Under the pieces are notes generated by a model. It was not told where the DNA came from. It saw nothing but the letters and a program-made list of their open reading frames with translations, and ran no database searches. A stretch of DNA of 64,000 bases from Dipteris shenzhenensis. Taxonomy: Eukaryota; Polypodiophyta; Polypodiopsida; Gleicheniales. Position numbers and translations under genes: made by a program. Shown here in pieces: positions 1 through 12,340 of the stretch (the first letter of the stretch is position 1; each line of letters starts with the position of its first letter). The DNA is taken from assembly GCA_047967505.1 (NCBI GenBank), contig CM106539.1. One strand, given 5' to 3'.

Positions 1-2098
1 ATCCAAAGAAGTTGCAGCAAATGATCCCATTGTGCACGTGTGTAAATAGATCAACAAGACTCTCTAGTAGCCCTAATGCAGCTTGATAAGATAGATTGCT
101 CTCTCCAAGGCATACGTGCTAGGTTGGGAGGCTTAATCTAGTTTTCTCATTAACTTCAAAGCAGGGCATCGATGTTTCTTGAAGTAACAATAGAGGAGAG
201 CAGTGCAACAATCTATGTTGAATCCCAAATCATTGAAGTCATCACACCATTTACATGTGGCTTGGGAGTGCCATCATAACCCAAATGTTCTAGTGATTGA
301 CAATCGTGTACATTATAAAGACATGGTCATCTTGGATGTAAATCTTCCAAAGAATGGGATGGCTAATGCACATGATGAGTCATAATTATGTGCATTATGA
401 AGACACCGCCGCCCTCTGGAAATGAATCTGCTTGTGATGGCTACTGCACATGATCAAATTCATATTATTGGCCTGCATATGGATTTTGTAGGCAATGACA
501 ATCCATTTTTTGCTTGAATTCGTTGTCAGAGCAATCCAGAGGATGATTGATGTGGGAATAGTGTTTTTTATCTGTGTTGAGGATAGCAGTGATATTATGC
601 TTAACAAGATAACCGTAGGGACTTCAGACTTTGGAAAGAATGCATAAATAAATAAATAAAAAGAGCACAAGAACAAAAGATGAGGTGTTACACAGGATGC
701 TATATAATCGCCATAGCTTGAGAACGAAGACAATACAAAGTCTTCTTGGATATGAAGGCTCTCAAAAATTTGCAAAGAAGGAACACAAAGGAGTAAGAAG
801 ATGACAAGGATGGTAGAAGTTGATTCAGATAGCTGTGCTGATGTAGTGGGCTACTATATTGGTATAATGTCGTATAGAACCTGATCATTGGTCACACGTC
901 TATCAAATAATGTTCTGAAGTAAGGTATTTTTGTATCTTTTACATTTGCAACAATGTGCGGGTTGTAAACTAGTCAAGTTTTGAAGAGACATGGCTAGAT
1001 AAGACAAACTTAAGACTTATGACCTTTCATATCTATGAGAGTGATGGCTTTCCATATCCCTAAGTCTCATGAATTTCCATTCCCTTCTAAAGAGACTTAT
1101 AAAACCAAAATGTAATGTGTATACCTATGGAAGAACAAAAAATAGCCATAAAAAATATATAAATTTCTATCTTGAGGGACATTTTAAATATATCGTTGCT
1201 CATAGTTACATGGTTGTTTATATAGTGCCTGCCCTTGTGGGACATAAAATATATAATCAAATATTTTGTTAGCACTGGCTTTCCTAGAGATAGTGCTTAA
1301 GGATCGAGTTGGGTAAAGTTTTCTGATTATTCAATTTTTTGGGGGAATTTCCAAAATTCCTAAGCCCTACTTTTGGATGGGTGAATTTGCGATGTAAAAA
1401 AGGACTACTTGTGAAAAGCATGGTCTCTTTTATGATTTTGTTCTCCTTCTGCCTGCCAACCTACCATGCTTGGACTCTTCTTGCCAACGTGTATCTTGTC
1501 ATATTGACCGCTTTCCACTCTCTCTTCTTTTGTGAAGTTCTCCCTCTCTCTCACTCACATGCCAATGGTCCCAAAATATGCAAATCAAGCATATTCTTCA
1601 TTTAAGAGCTTAAGGTCTGTTGAGACTCTGCATTATCACAAATCAAACATCTTCTACTTTCATGGCTGTCGTGCTGCCAAGCTTCTCTTTGATAAAGAAT
1701 CAAGAAAGAGCATAGGAAGCAAGGAAACAGTTGGCAGATCTATTGTTTAGCTTTCTGTTGATTCTTGCAAGTGTTGTGATTCACCACCTTCTAAAAACTT
1801 CCCACAATCAATTTTTTGGTGGTATCGCCAATTGGTACGCAAGCGTTGAAGCTCTGGAAACCTCCAGCTTTACTGCCAACAAGAATTTGTGAGATCCCTA
1901 GAAGCTCACTCGTCCTCTTCTTACCACTTGGGTACGTGTATTGATGCCTCTGAAATGTTTTATGGTCCTAAAATTTGGAAGGAAATTCCTAATTTTTGGC
2001 TGAATTATTGTGGCAGAAGATTGCCATTTTTGTCCATAAAGTTTTCAAGGTTTGTCTTACTTATCAAGTGGTATATGTTGTGATTTCAAAAAATGGCA
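1..2098. other. AT-rich intergenic stretch, no gene recognised
   Basis: Open frames are short, overlap on both strands and show no conserved motif. I see no splice-supported gene and no transposon signature. The stretch is probably old decayed repeat or upstream DNA of the ERF relic. Confidence 0.5.
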
Positions 2099-2335
2099 TG
2101 GAATTTTCTTGATTGTGTTGGCTACAAATAGGTTTTTCTTTTTCATCTTTTGAACAACCAAGTTTTGCTTCTTTGCTTTTTGTACGAACATGTTCTACTA
2201 ATGAACTATTCATCAGTACATATGACCTTGAGGTGCACCCATCATATGGAATTTTCTTGATGGTGTTGGCTACGAACTGGTTATTTCAATTTCTCATCAA
2301 CAAGTCCCGCTTCTTCACACTTTATACAAATAGGT
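2099..2335. repeat. Imperfect direct repeat, period about 148 bp
   Basis: The phrase tggaattttcttga followed by tgtgttggctac begins at 2099 and recurs at 2247. Similar text continues for about 80 bp in each copy, including a later gcttctttgc block. It is a local duplication with no coding sense. Confidence 0.55.
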
Positions 2336-2820
2336 CGTGCTTCTTTGCTATTTGGACAAACATGTTCTGCTAACGAGCCACTTGGATTTGTAAAAAAAAA
2401 CTTGTCGTTCATCATTACGGATCGTGAAAGTGCATAACATCTTGCCTCCATTTTATGAAAACGTAGAGCACACAAAAGATTGGCAATGCTTACCTCTTTT
2501 TCTTTGATGAGGACCTAGATTATAAATCTCCAATTTTCATTTTTTTACAACCATGATGCTACATATGTTTTTGGCGCACAGTGTACTACAAAAGCCAGTG
2601 GACCAAGGCCCACTGTTTACCAACTAGCTCTTTAAAGAGAGGCTCTTATTAAGTATTTCTTCAAAACTTGGGTATGTTAATAGTTAATACTACCCAAATG
2701 CTCCTTGCCATTATCTGAAAGTGAGGATGACTATGCACAGCCTGGCCTCTTTACTCCCCTCACATCTCTGCTCGTCTAGAGCCTTGCCCCCTCTTAATCT
2801 TCCAAGTGCAGCAGTAAATC
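2336..2820. other. Region upstream of the ERF relic
   Basis: No gene is visible. It lies directly upstream of the ERF pseudogene and may be its old promoter and leader, but I cannot point to a definite TATA box. Confidence 0.35.
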
Positions 2821-3442
2821 ATGGTTGAGGAACAAGAAGATTGGAAATGGCCACTCTTCCAAGATGGCTTCCAAGGAGTGGAAGTGCATGAGTCAAGGCA
2901 AAAATCTCCCCTCTCTCAAAAATTCGATGCCAAATCTTGCAAGTATAGAGGGGTGAGACATCGAAGGTGGGAAAGTTGGGTTGCATAAATTCAAGATCCC
3001 TCCAAAGGTGTGAGACTATGGCTGGGCACCTATGATACTCCTGAGGGAGCTGTAAAAGCTTACGATGAAGCAGCGAGGCAAATTAGGGGACCTCATACCA
3101 ATACTAAATTTTCTACTAGTTTCTGGACCCATTCGATCTTTTGCAAACTTCCCCAGGATGGTCGCACAGCTATTTGTTGATGAGTTTAGTAGCTAAAGGA
3201 TCTGTGGATAGTGAGGATACTAGCTCATTTAAGAAGGATTTCCTTTGGGAGTACTCCCTGTATGATAATTTCTTTGGTCCACTAATGACACGCGTTCAAG
3301 CATTTGCATGACAAATGATAAGAATGAGTTTGCTCCATTCTACACATATTTTGAGTCCATAGAAGAGTCCTTTTTCATGAGCAACAACTCTAGGGGTTTG
3401 GTTTTGAGCTTAGCCTTAATTCTATGGAGCTCTATGTATTAG
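2821..3442 (+). pseudogene. AP2/ERF transcription-factor pseudogene
   Basis: The ATG at 2821 opens a frame with one AP2/ERF DNA-binding domain from about codon 42 (2944-3114). Diagnostic pieces are YRGVRHRRW, WVA, GVRLWLGTYDTPEGAV and AYDEAARQIRGPHTNTKF, which cover the three strands and the helix of the family. AP2/ERF proteins are plant nuclear regulators that bind GCC-box or DRE elements. The copy is broken: the codon normally encoding Glu in the WVAEI block is TAA (2986-2988). Beyond the domain the frame slips near 3130-3180, where a second frame (LVAKGSVDSEDTSSFKKDF) takes over. Likely C-terminal coding sense fades by 3442. No intron is needed, as in most ERF genes. I am sure of the domain, less sure of the ends. 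Confidence 0.85.
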
Positions 3443-3654
3443 TGTGTAAGTTATTGAAGTATGATTTTTGAAACTCGTTTCTTCATTAAGAGTTATCCTT
3501 GGCCTTCTTTGTTAGCAAGATTGGTACATGTGTTTGTTTCCCTCTGCATGGCTTGGTCTGTGCGTTTTTTAGAAGATCATTTTCGTGGTTGATGTGGGTG
3601 GCTGATTTTGAGCTTGATTGGTTGGCTTTCTGAATGTTGAAGGTTACTACAATT
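3443..3654. other. 3' flank of ERF relic
   Basis: Nothing coding is recognisable. The sequence is T-rich and could hold the former 3' untranslated region. Confidence 0.3.
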
Positions 3655-4110
3655 CGTTGCTCACTCTATTCCACCAGTTGCAAAAAAAAGTTATTCTACC
3701 GATTGCCAAAAAAGTTCTGTCAGAAAAGCCATTTTACAAAAATATATACTGCTAGAAAAGCTATTTTGCAAACATATATATTGCCAAAAAAGCCATTTTG
3801 TAAAAAAGGGTGTAGCCTGTTGAAAGGGCTTTTTGCCTGTCAAACGGGCTTTATGCCTACCAAACGGGCTTTATGCCTGTAGGTGAAACAATTGTTAACT
3901 ACTGGATAGGGAAAAAAAGAAAGAAAGAAAAGTTGTTCTTTAAAAGAAAAAGGGTTGTTCTACCAAACAAGTTGTTCTGCAAAAAAAACTATTATGTCAA
4001 AAAAACTATTTCGCAAAACTATTTACTGCCAAAAACGTTGCTCTACCAAACATTATTTTGCCAAAACAGCTAGTTTACAAAACTATATACTGGCAAAAAA
4101 GTTATTATGC
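3655..4110. repeat. Degenerate short tandem repeats (gccaaaaaagccattttg type)
   Basis: Units of roughly 18-30 bp built on tgccaaaaaagc, a pyrimidine-rich ttattttgc/ttctacc and a following caaa recur more than ten times from 3677 to 4110. They include a tighter pair with caaacgggctttatgcct near 3840-3875. The array is imperfect and drifts along its length. Open frames here (for example 3634-3882) are products of the repeat. Confidence 0.6.
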
Positions 4111-5527
4111 TAGTTAAGATCGATAATGTACGGCGGCCATCTCGTCCAATGCACGGTTCTTGCCATTCCAGGTATTAGCTATTGTTTATTCTCATTTTTT
4201 GCATATTTTCAGTCATTATTTTTACTAAGAAAGCTTCTTCTATGCCTACATTCATCCAAAGAGTCAATTTTTAACCCTCTATTTTTTGAATGTATTTTTC
4301 ATGCTTATTCATGTATTTATTGGGCTTCAATTCCCAAAATGTGCAAATCTTTGCATGTCACTAAGGCAATAATAAAACAATACCCGTGACACTCAAAGGA
4401 GTCAGTCATCATATGTAACACTATCACGTAACTTCAATAGAAGGATATTTTTTATATCTAAAATTTTCAGAAATTAATTTACATAAGGGAGTTTTTAAAA
4501 TGATTTTGAAAAAAATGTATAGATTAGTATAGAAAAAGGGTACATTTTATTAATGGAAAAATTACGGATAAGGGATTTTACAAATAGGCCTTGAACGCAC
4601 GTGATATAGAGGGTTTATACATAGTGACCCCCCCGAGCCATGACATTTGCAGGGAGGATCTGGTCTTGATGGACCCTCTGTCATGTCTCATGTCCATATT
4701 TATTTTCACTCTTTTTTCCCGTTAGGAAAAATTTATTAAAAGGTGCTCCATGACAAAAGAAGGAACTATGAAGTATAGCAATTGAGCAATGAATGAATTA
4801 ATGAAGACATACCAAGGACTTTGAAATTCAGACAACTATGAGTGACAATAAGCAGGTCTCACAGGGTTAAGTAGAGGATACCCACTTTGAAGTAACCTTA
4901 ATGCATTTTTTCAAGTACATGGGTGGCGAAATTGTTTTTAAATTTATTTTGCATAGAGCCTTTATTAAGAGAGCCTCATAGCCGAAGCGAGTGCTTTTGT
5001 GCAATCATGCACTCTTGTTATACGTCAGTAGATTTATGCTTTGAGAAACTAACCACATATTCTTGACCATTATGGATGAGAGCTAGAGAAACAATCCTAA
5101 TAGCTTAAAAAGGAAACTTATAACTCATGCGTCATGAGAATTAAGGCTTCAGAATCCGTTCCACGTTTCGCCAGCACCAACTCCGTAATAAAAAAACAAC
5201 CCTTGAGATTTGTAGCGAGAATGGAGTCTGAACGAACCTTGTGTCGCTTCTCAAGTCCATGTTGCTATTCACGTATCTTGTTCTCTGGTTAACAAGGTAG
5301 ACGGAGAATAGAGACAACGATGTGTACATATGCTTAGATGATTCTTACCAGCATCTACGCAGGTCCAAATTACAAACAGGGCTCATCCAGTTCAAACGGT
5401 AAAACGGTATTCTGAGACAATAAGTCTCGACCACAAGTGCGCGTATCCTTTTAACTGTTTATAGCATTTTCTGTAACTTAAAGCTAAAATATAAGTTGTA
5501 TGCCCTGCATACCTTACGTAGCTCAGT
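4111..5527. other. Intergenic, downstream of the ASR gene
   Basis: AT-rich and without a recognisable gene. The part next to 5528 should contain the 3' untranslated region of the minus-strand ASR gene. Confidence 0.4.
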
Positions 5528-5876
5528 CTAATGATGATGGTGATGGCCGTGATGATGCGATCCCTTGTAGATCACATCCTTCTGCGCTTGTTTCTCATGC
5601 GCAGCTAATGCAGTAGCAGCAATTGCTATTGCTTCCGCGACGTGCTTATGGTGAGCGTGCTTATCATGCTGCTCTGGATGCTTGTTTGCTTTGTGATGCT
5701 CTCTCTGCATGGAACCCAAATGCCAGATATTTTAAACGGTATACTTCATGTTACAAAAACGTAACTGTTGCAAAAGCGTGTGTAGAGAAAAGCCAATTTA
5801 CGAGAGCGAGTCCCCCTGCAACAATCGCAGTTGCCTGCGCGAGCTTCTGATGGCGCTTATGGCGGTGGGCTTCCAT
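5528..5876 (-). CDS. ASR: ASR (abscisic acid, stress, ripening) family protein, two exons
   Basis: Exon 1 is 5876-5802 (25 codons) and exon 2 is 5704-5528 (58 codons plus stop). The intron has a GT start (gtaaat) and an AG end (ccatgcag), and the exons join in frame to an 83-residue protein. It starts MEAHRHKRHQKLAQATAIVA and includes HVAEAIAIAATALAAHEK. It shows the ABA/WDS pattern: His-rich segments before two alanine-rich helices, each ending near a HE- or REHHK-like element. The C-terminus is a Lys/His-rich tail ending in a poly-His run. ASR proteins are small, water-loving, zinc-binding plant proteins of cytosol and nucleus, induced by drought and ABA. This one is shorter than many family members and lacks the usual long N-terminal His stretch. 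A TATA box lies about 250 bp upstream. It is the best candidate for an intact host gene in the window. Confidence 0.8.
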
Positions 5877-6120
5877 GTTTTTTGCAAGCACGGAACGACC
5901 GTTGAAGGGTTACTGCTTTGGGCAAGAAGAGAAAACATAGAGAGAAGCAGGGAACCGCGGAGAACACGAAAGAAAGAGAGGACGTTAAATAGCTTAGGAT
6001 CACCATCAAGCGTTGTTTTATGGAAGCGATCGAATTCGCTTTACGAGGAGGTGGCGTGATGCTTTTTGAGAAAAAGTATGCGCGCATGCCAGTGTGAGAG
6101 TGACTCTTGAGATAAAGAAG

Positions 6121-6134
6121 CCTATTATATATGG
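6121..6134 (-). promoter_or_regulatory. Probable TATA box of the ASR gene
   Basis: The minus strand reads CCATATATAATAGG here, about 245 bp before the ATG at 5876. That leaves a leader of roughly 200 bases, which is acceptable for a plant gene. Confidence 0.5.
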
Positions 6135-7899
6135 AGGGCTAACTTTTTATGGTCATGAATTCTAGTGGGGTTGGGGGCGGGGGGCACGCATGGGCAGAAT
6201 GAGAATGAGAGTAAGATAAGAAATGAAGGGCTAACCTTCTTGAATCAGAATTCAAATTCTCTGTCATTAGTGACCTAATTGGCCTCCTCTAGGGTGGGAC
6301 TAAGTTACAAGTATACCAAAGAAATTTGGCGGCTTGTATGGGCGGCTTTTTCATAAAGGAATTCGTGGTGGCTGTCAACAGCAACACTCATTTGCTTCTT
6401 GCGCATCCCCTTCCTGCCACCCTCCTCTTCGCTTTCTTCAGTCTCACCATCCGGGCAGCCCTATGAATTGCAATTCATCTTGTTTTTATGTGTAAAACTT
6501 TTTGAAAATTTTGTAGAACATAGAAAACTATGAGAGCCAATGCTTAGGACAGTTGAAGGCCAGTACGAAGCGACTTTTTGTCCAAAAAATGGTGAAACAA
6601 GAGCTTGACACATCATCTTTTTCTATGAGGAGTACTAGGTGCCACCTGCCTCTTTATTAGGGGGGCTACCATTTTAAAGACACCTACCTCTTTATGGGCC
6701 CCTTTATCCTAATGTATTTTTCTTGGCTGAAGTTATGAAATCTGAGTTGGGATTCAAGGTTGCCTTCAATTTCAAGGGACATAATATACATGTTCTATTT
6801 GAAAATCTCGGTATATACATGAATTATTAAGAATTTCAAGATATAATATCAATTCACCTTTAGGATTGCTCTTAATTTAAGGGCTTTGGAAAATGTTTTG
6901 TGTGGAGTTTGAGTGAGATCATCCACGCTCCTTGATACACACGAATTTTTAAAACCTCATAGGCTAGAAGCATAAATGTGTACTTTCCCCATAAATATGA
7001 GTCCAACTCTTTCTATGCCCATGACTATGGGATCGAGGCCAAATCCTAGGTGAAGCATATAATGTCTCGATATTCACTACAAAAGTAGGGCACAAAATAT
7101 TGTGCAGATCTTTTTATTTATAGCAATCTTCTTTTACATCGTATCTTATTGATTTGGAATCAATTAAAGCATGGAAAGATGGCCTTTATGCCCATGATAT
7201 TCTTAGAATAGTGTGAGATGCTTCCCTTTATTCTTTTAGTCATAAGAGCTTTAACAAAAGAAGTTATCTTCTTGGAAATATTTTGTAAAAATTTGAAAAG
7301 TTGCAGTTGGGGTGACTTCTTTTCCTCCTTCTCCTTTCCCTTAACCACTGCCTGTCCACCTTTGTCTGAACCGTTCTCATTGGGCTTTCTTCTCTTGACT
7401 GCATAATACAAAATTAAATTTGAGTCCTGCACATGTAGCTAAATGAAACAGAAGCACTCAAAAAGCAATTCTCATCAGGAGATTCCTCCTTCCTTATAGC
7501 ATAAGCTGACATGTCAATGGTCTTCCTGAATGGTCTTGCTGCATCACCTACATAAACACACATAAGGGTTAGGTTCCCCTCTTTGAATGTTTGCACATAA
7601 ACGTGATATATGATGGTTTTTATAACTAAATACCCCTGAATCGTATTTTCAAGCAAATAATTTTGTTTATGTAAATAATACTATGTACCCAAACATTGGA
7701 TAAATCAAATGCATGGAACTAGGTGTAGTAGTAACATATTTTGCCCATAAACGTGATATAGGGTGTTCCACAGCTATATAAGCTCAAACATCATAAAGGA
7801 AGTATAGACAAAACTAGACAAAGCATAGTCTTGCATGTAGAAATACTTTTGCATTCGAAACTTCTGAACAACGTAAAGACAGAGAATGCCTATTCCGTC
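6135..7899. other. Intergenic, upstream of ASR; no gene recognised
   Basis: Contains ASR upstream DNA and then AT-rich sequence. The minus-strand frame at 7432-7160 is Lys-rich and matches no family I know. Confidence 0.4.
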
Positions 7900-8490
7900 T
7901 ACATGAAGGTTCTAACTACTAGCACATGTACTTCATAAGCAATTGCTCATAACTATCCTACTAAGGTTTATTATATGCCTTCTATTACTATGGAAATAGA
8001 AATAGTCCACGCATACGTCCAAGTGGTATTTGAGTGATACTTGTTCCAACTCACTCTATCCAAGGGCTATGTATCCCCATTATTGTTGATCATGAGATGT
8101 CCAAAAATATCTAAGGGTGTTCTTTCATCAGCACCTATTTTAGGCTACTAGGTGGATGACAATCCAATGGCATACAAGTTTGTTGGTACATGGCACTTAA
8201 GTAACTCGTTGCCAGCTACTTTTACAAATAATTCTTGCCAAAATTGTTCCATAAAATAGACTGTATCTCTATCACTTACAATCTCATGAAAAAGCCCATG
8301 ATGCTTGAACACATTCTCAATGAAGCACTAGGAAAATTGAGATGTTGAATACTATTTCTTGGTGGAGATAGGGCTTGTTTTATGTGCCCATTGACCACTA
8401 GATGCTATCTATAAAAGGCAGCCCAATCATGAAGTCATAGCTATGTGTGTCCATTTTCCTTCTAGAAATGGGTAATATCTAAGACAAACT
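7900..8490 (-). pseudogene. Ty3/gypsy integrase relic
   Basis: On the minus strand, pieces of a gypsy integrase core can be read with several stops and shifts, notably HEIVSDRD followed by FWQELF. The DNA from about 8260 to 8480 also resembles, line for line, the better preserved integrase at 50230-50460 of this window. The shared phrases include the ccatgatgctt and tgtgtgtccattttcc regions. Integrase inserts retroelement cDNA into chromosomes. No LTR is visible nearby. It is an old, isolated fragment. Confidence 0.7.
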
Positions 8491-8699
8491 GATAGGGAGT
8501 TTAATGCCACTTTATGATGATGAGACGGAAACCATTTAGCACTATATTTCAACACCTCCAAACACCCTCCCAAAAGAAACTTTATTTTATCAATTTAGAG
8601 GTGTTTTTAATGCCCATATATCCTACCATAGAAGGTGAATGCATTTCTATCAATAACAACCTTCTATATTCAGCTTTCCCTCAACCTCTTCTTACCCCC

Positions 8700-8703
<4 letters not shown>

Positions 8704-8752
<49 letters not shown>
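8704..8752. repeat. (TC)n microsatellite, about 24 units
   Basis: An uninterrupted run of TC dinucleotides. The Ser-Leu-rich open frames across it are products of the repeat. Confidence 0.98.
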
Positions 8753-8755
<3 letters not shown>

Positions 8756-9466
8756 ACCATGTGCCAATGGAAGAGTTGATTATAGAGGGTCCCACACCTT
8801 TGTATACTAGCCATACATAACCTCCCCATACCCAAAAATATCCCAGTAGCAAAGGAGGAGGGTCTTTATTCAACAACCTCCAATTCAAGGACCTCCCGAT
8901 GGTGGCTCTTTCTTCCCATCTAGAGTATTTATAATTGTAATTCCAAAAAGCAAAGAGCAAATAATAGTACGTCCAAAAGCATCCCTTGTCCATAATTAGA
9001 GGGATTGCTCAACATAGCTCTGCGAGCTTAAAATATCACAAGGCTTAATATGCCCTCATCCATGTTTAATAAAATAAATTATCCCATGGCTTAAAATTCA
9101 TTACTTTACAATATGGCCCATGGCCTTTGACAACCATCAGATGCTTTGATCAATCCAAATCACCTTCACCATCTCCGTTCCTCGTTATCCAACTCATCAT
9201 CTGTACTCAAGCCACCACTTGTGTTAGTTGTTGCAATCAATTGATGAATCATCACACCAACTAATCCCAACACAATCGTATGCTTGATATATAGACATCA
9301 AAGTACTTGCGACCAATTGCAATAACACCAGTAACAATAGCGACATTAGTATTAACATGGAATCACCCACAATACTAACCATCTAGCCTGGCAAAAACAC
9401 AGGTAGTTAGGCATCCCCAACTAAACCCCACAAAGCATCCACTAGGACCCCTGCTGCGTCGATTGT
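8753..9466. other. Intergenic, no gene recognised
   Basis: AT-rich, short frames only. Confidence 0.4.
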
Positions 9467-9708
9467 GCTCCTATGGAATACTTTGCCATAGTCACACTTG
9501 ACTAAAATAAAATAATTTCCATAGCAAGAAATATCGAAAATACAATTCCGTAACATACTCCAATACCATTGTAATGTGCACGCGGTGGATGCGCTCCTAT
9601 GGAATACTTTGCCATAGTCACACTTGACTAAAATAAAATAATTTCCATAGCAAGAAATATCAGAAATACAATTCTGTAACATACTCCAATACCATTGTAA
9701 TGTGCATG
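9467..9708. repeat. Tandem duplication, period 126 bp
   Basis: A block of about 116 bp beginning gctcctatggaatact is repeated at 9593 with only a handful of changes. A weak third start (gctcctgataatt) follows near 9721. The high identity points to a fairly recent local duplication. The minus-strand frame across it repeats the same peptide, so it is an echo of the duplication. Confidence 0.9.
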
Positions 9709-12261
9709 CTCTTGTTAAGGTGCTCCTGATAATTTGGAGAATTAGTCCTCCACACTTTTTGACTACATGGAGGTTGCTAAATATTATAAAGATGTTTAAA
9801 AACACATCTAGTGGAGTTAGATAAAGCTATTGCATGGAGTGAGCATCATGTGGAGCAACTGAAGGATAATTTCTACACCCTCAGGTTGAAGGAGGCAACA
9901 ATCAAGAAATAGGTTGCTATTGAGAGAAATGAGATAGTGATTGTCACTAGTATATACATTAAAGTAAAAATTATCCTCTTGAGATGAGACAGGGTCACCG
10001 GTGCATGTTTTATCATGGGCACATTATAGATGATTGCCAAATCTAGTGGCCACCATTTGCATGTGTTTTTCTTTAGGGTGTTTGTGAAGGCAACATCAAA
10101 GTGTAAACTTTGTGAGATAACATTGCCTAATGCATGGATAGGGCAGATGTGCCTATCGGTTGCAATCGTCCAGAAGGAGAAGTAGTTAATAGTGTGTGGT
10201 GTCTCTCCAATTGATTCATTTGTATGCAAAGAGAATGCTAAAGAAAATATCATTGATGAAACGTATTCAAAGTAGAAGCCCCAGTAAAATATGGCATTGC
10301 AGCCTTGCAATACCTAATCCCCCTGTGTATTACTACAAGCACTCTACAAAGTCTTTCTATTGCGAAATTAAAAAATCCTCCTCTTTGTATTACTAAAAAG
10401 TCTCTCTATTATGCACTTTAAAAGTCATATCTAATATATCCTTACTTAGCCTTGTATGTAGATGGTATAACTTGTTTGTACAACACCCATATCCCAAAGC
10501 ATAAATAAGCAACTAAAGGCAAGCTAATAATCATGTTTGGCCATATACATTAAAGAGTATTATAAGGTGCATTTGCAAAGCTTTAAAAATTAGATAAAGT
10601 GGGAAGAATGCTACATTTTGGGAATGAAACTTTAATCTTCTTCGTGCAATATATGAAACATACAAACTCCAAATCTATAAGAGATTGTAGTGTTAGATTC
10701 TACTATTTGATATCTTTCCAATGATATGTCACATGAGGGAGTTTTGAAAAAATCTCATAAAAATTTGTCGGAATCCCATGTTTTTTTATGGGACTTGGGA
10801 TTCTCCCATTTTATCTAATATATCTTATGAATCTACATTTATTAAGGTTTTTTCCAAGAATTAATAAGCCTATCCGAAGGAGTATTTGAAGGTAGATTCC
10901 AAGCAATAGGAATTATGCATTCTAGAAGGGGATATCCTTTCAAGAAACTTCAAGATCTTGGTAGAATTCAAAAGCCAACTCAAAGGGAACTTCAACAACA
11001 AGGTGAGTCTCAAAGGTATGTTTGATTGGTTCTTTGAATCTTTCACTTGGTGCTTCCATAGAAAAGCAAAAGCCAACCAGTCTGGGATTGCAAAAGTATT
11101 AAAGAATTGGGAACAAAAAGCTATGAGACATTTGGAAAAGATAGTTTTTAGGTTGTAGGCACATCACATGGTTGTGAAGTGAGACACAATTTGAAAAACA
11201 TTGGATTAAAATCCTATTGCTTTTGATGCTTATGATATAAATTCTTGCAAGGGGTCAAGTATTTTAGTCGAGAGATTACATAGGTTGCAACCATGGATGA
11301 GATTGCTTGTTGGGTTATGCCTTAGGTTACTTTGTCCCCTTTGCCAAAATGTTGCATAGGCTATTTTGTGCTTAGTGAAAAGGATAATATTGCAAGAAAT
11401 GTGCAAAGTAGTATTTTCTCATTTGCCAAATGAGAGGTTGAAAATTAAAGAAACCGTAAATACCTCTTTATAAAATTCACATCAATGTCACTTCGCTTCT
11501 ACATAACACCTTATAAGATTCCTCCCTTTATTTGTACATATAGTTGGGACCAAACAACAAATAAGTACAATCCAACTATTCAATGCTACCATACAAACTC
11601 ATAGAGAGATCATGTCCATAGGATTGCATGCAAGATAAAGAAAGATGGAGGAAAATAGAACCATGATAAAGAAAAGATAGAGGAAAATAGAACTATGAGT
11701 CACATTTAGAAACTCAACATGCACCCTTGATCCACCTTTGTATCACGAGTCACATCCCTCTTCATCATGGTCATGGGGCACACTTTCCCAACTCCAGTAG
11801 GTAATAAATGACGTGAGAGCTTGCATGAATTTGGATGTTGGAGTTTTTTGTTTAGGCCTCTTGGCCACAAATTTTGTAGGAAAAACCAAACCAAAACTTC
11901 CATGTGAAAGGGTCCCCTAGACCATGGCTTCACATGCTAAAAATGCCTCCCCATTGTACTTACTACTTCTCAACCCTCTACCAATCAAAATTTTGCTTCA
12001 CCATCTTCTTTCATGATAACAACCCTCTTCCTCCTCTAAGAAACCCTATGTCTCCCTTTCCTCTCTCTCTTCAACCCCTCACCTTAGCATCTCTCTCCTC
12101 AGAATCTTTGTCCATAGTGCGAGCATCTACTACCCTTTGCATCAACATCTTTGCATCGAGACAATCTTTAGTTAGCTTTGACAATAAGGGGAGGGGCTTG
12201 AAATCCATACATGCAGCTTGGCTCACCAATATGGGTGAAGACAAGTAGCTTACATTCCTAC
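9709..12261. other. AT-rich intergenic stretch
   Basis: Several frames of 60-145 codons occur on both strands, interrupted and without a recognised motif. The longest (minus, 10310-9873) is hydrophobic and unlike any family I know. No splice-supported gene was found. Confidence 0.4.
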
Positions 12262-12340
12262 GATGGTTACTAGGAAGTTCAAAGAGATGATTACTAGGAA
12301 GTCTATAGCTTACGGTAGTAGGATGGTTACTAGGAAGTTT
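12262..12340. repeat. Short tandem repeats (gatggttactaggaag)
   Basis: The 17-bp phrase gatggttactaggaagt occurs at about 12262, 12287 (one change) and 12322, with related spacer text containing agcttac. Confidence 0.7.

Noticed and set aside
5857-6087. Minus-strand frame just upstream of the ASR start
   Set aside because: Lies in the ASR leader and overlaps its ATG in another frame; no independent support.
8635-8820. Ser-Leu repeat open frames
   Set aside because: Pure translation of the (TC)n microsatellite.
9407-9805. 132-codon minus-strand frame with a repeated peptide
   Set aside because: The repeat comes from the 126-bp DNA duplication; no domain and no codon constraint visible.
9873-10310. 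145-codon minus-strand frame
   Set aside because: Hydrophobic, no known motif, no splice or promoter support; likely chance in AT-rich DNA.
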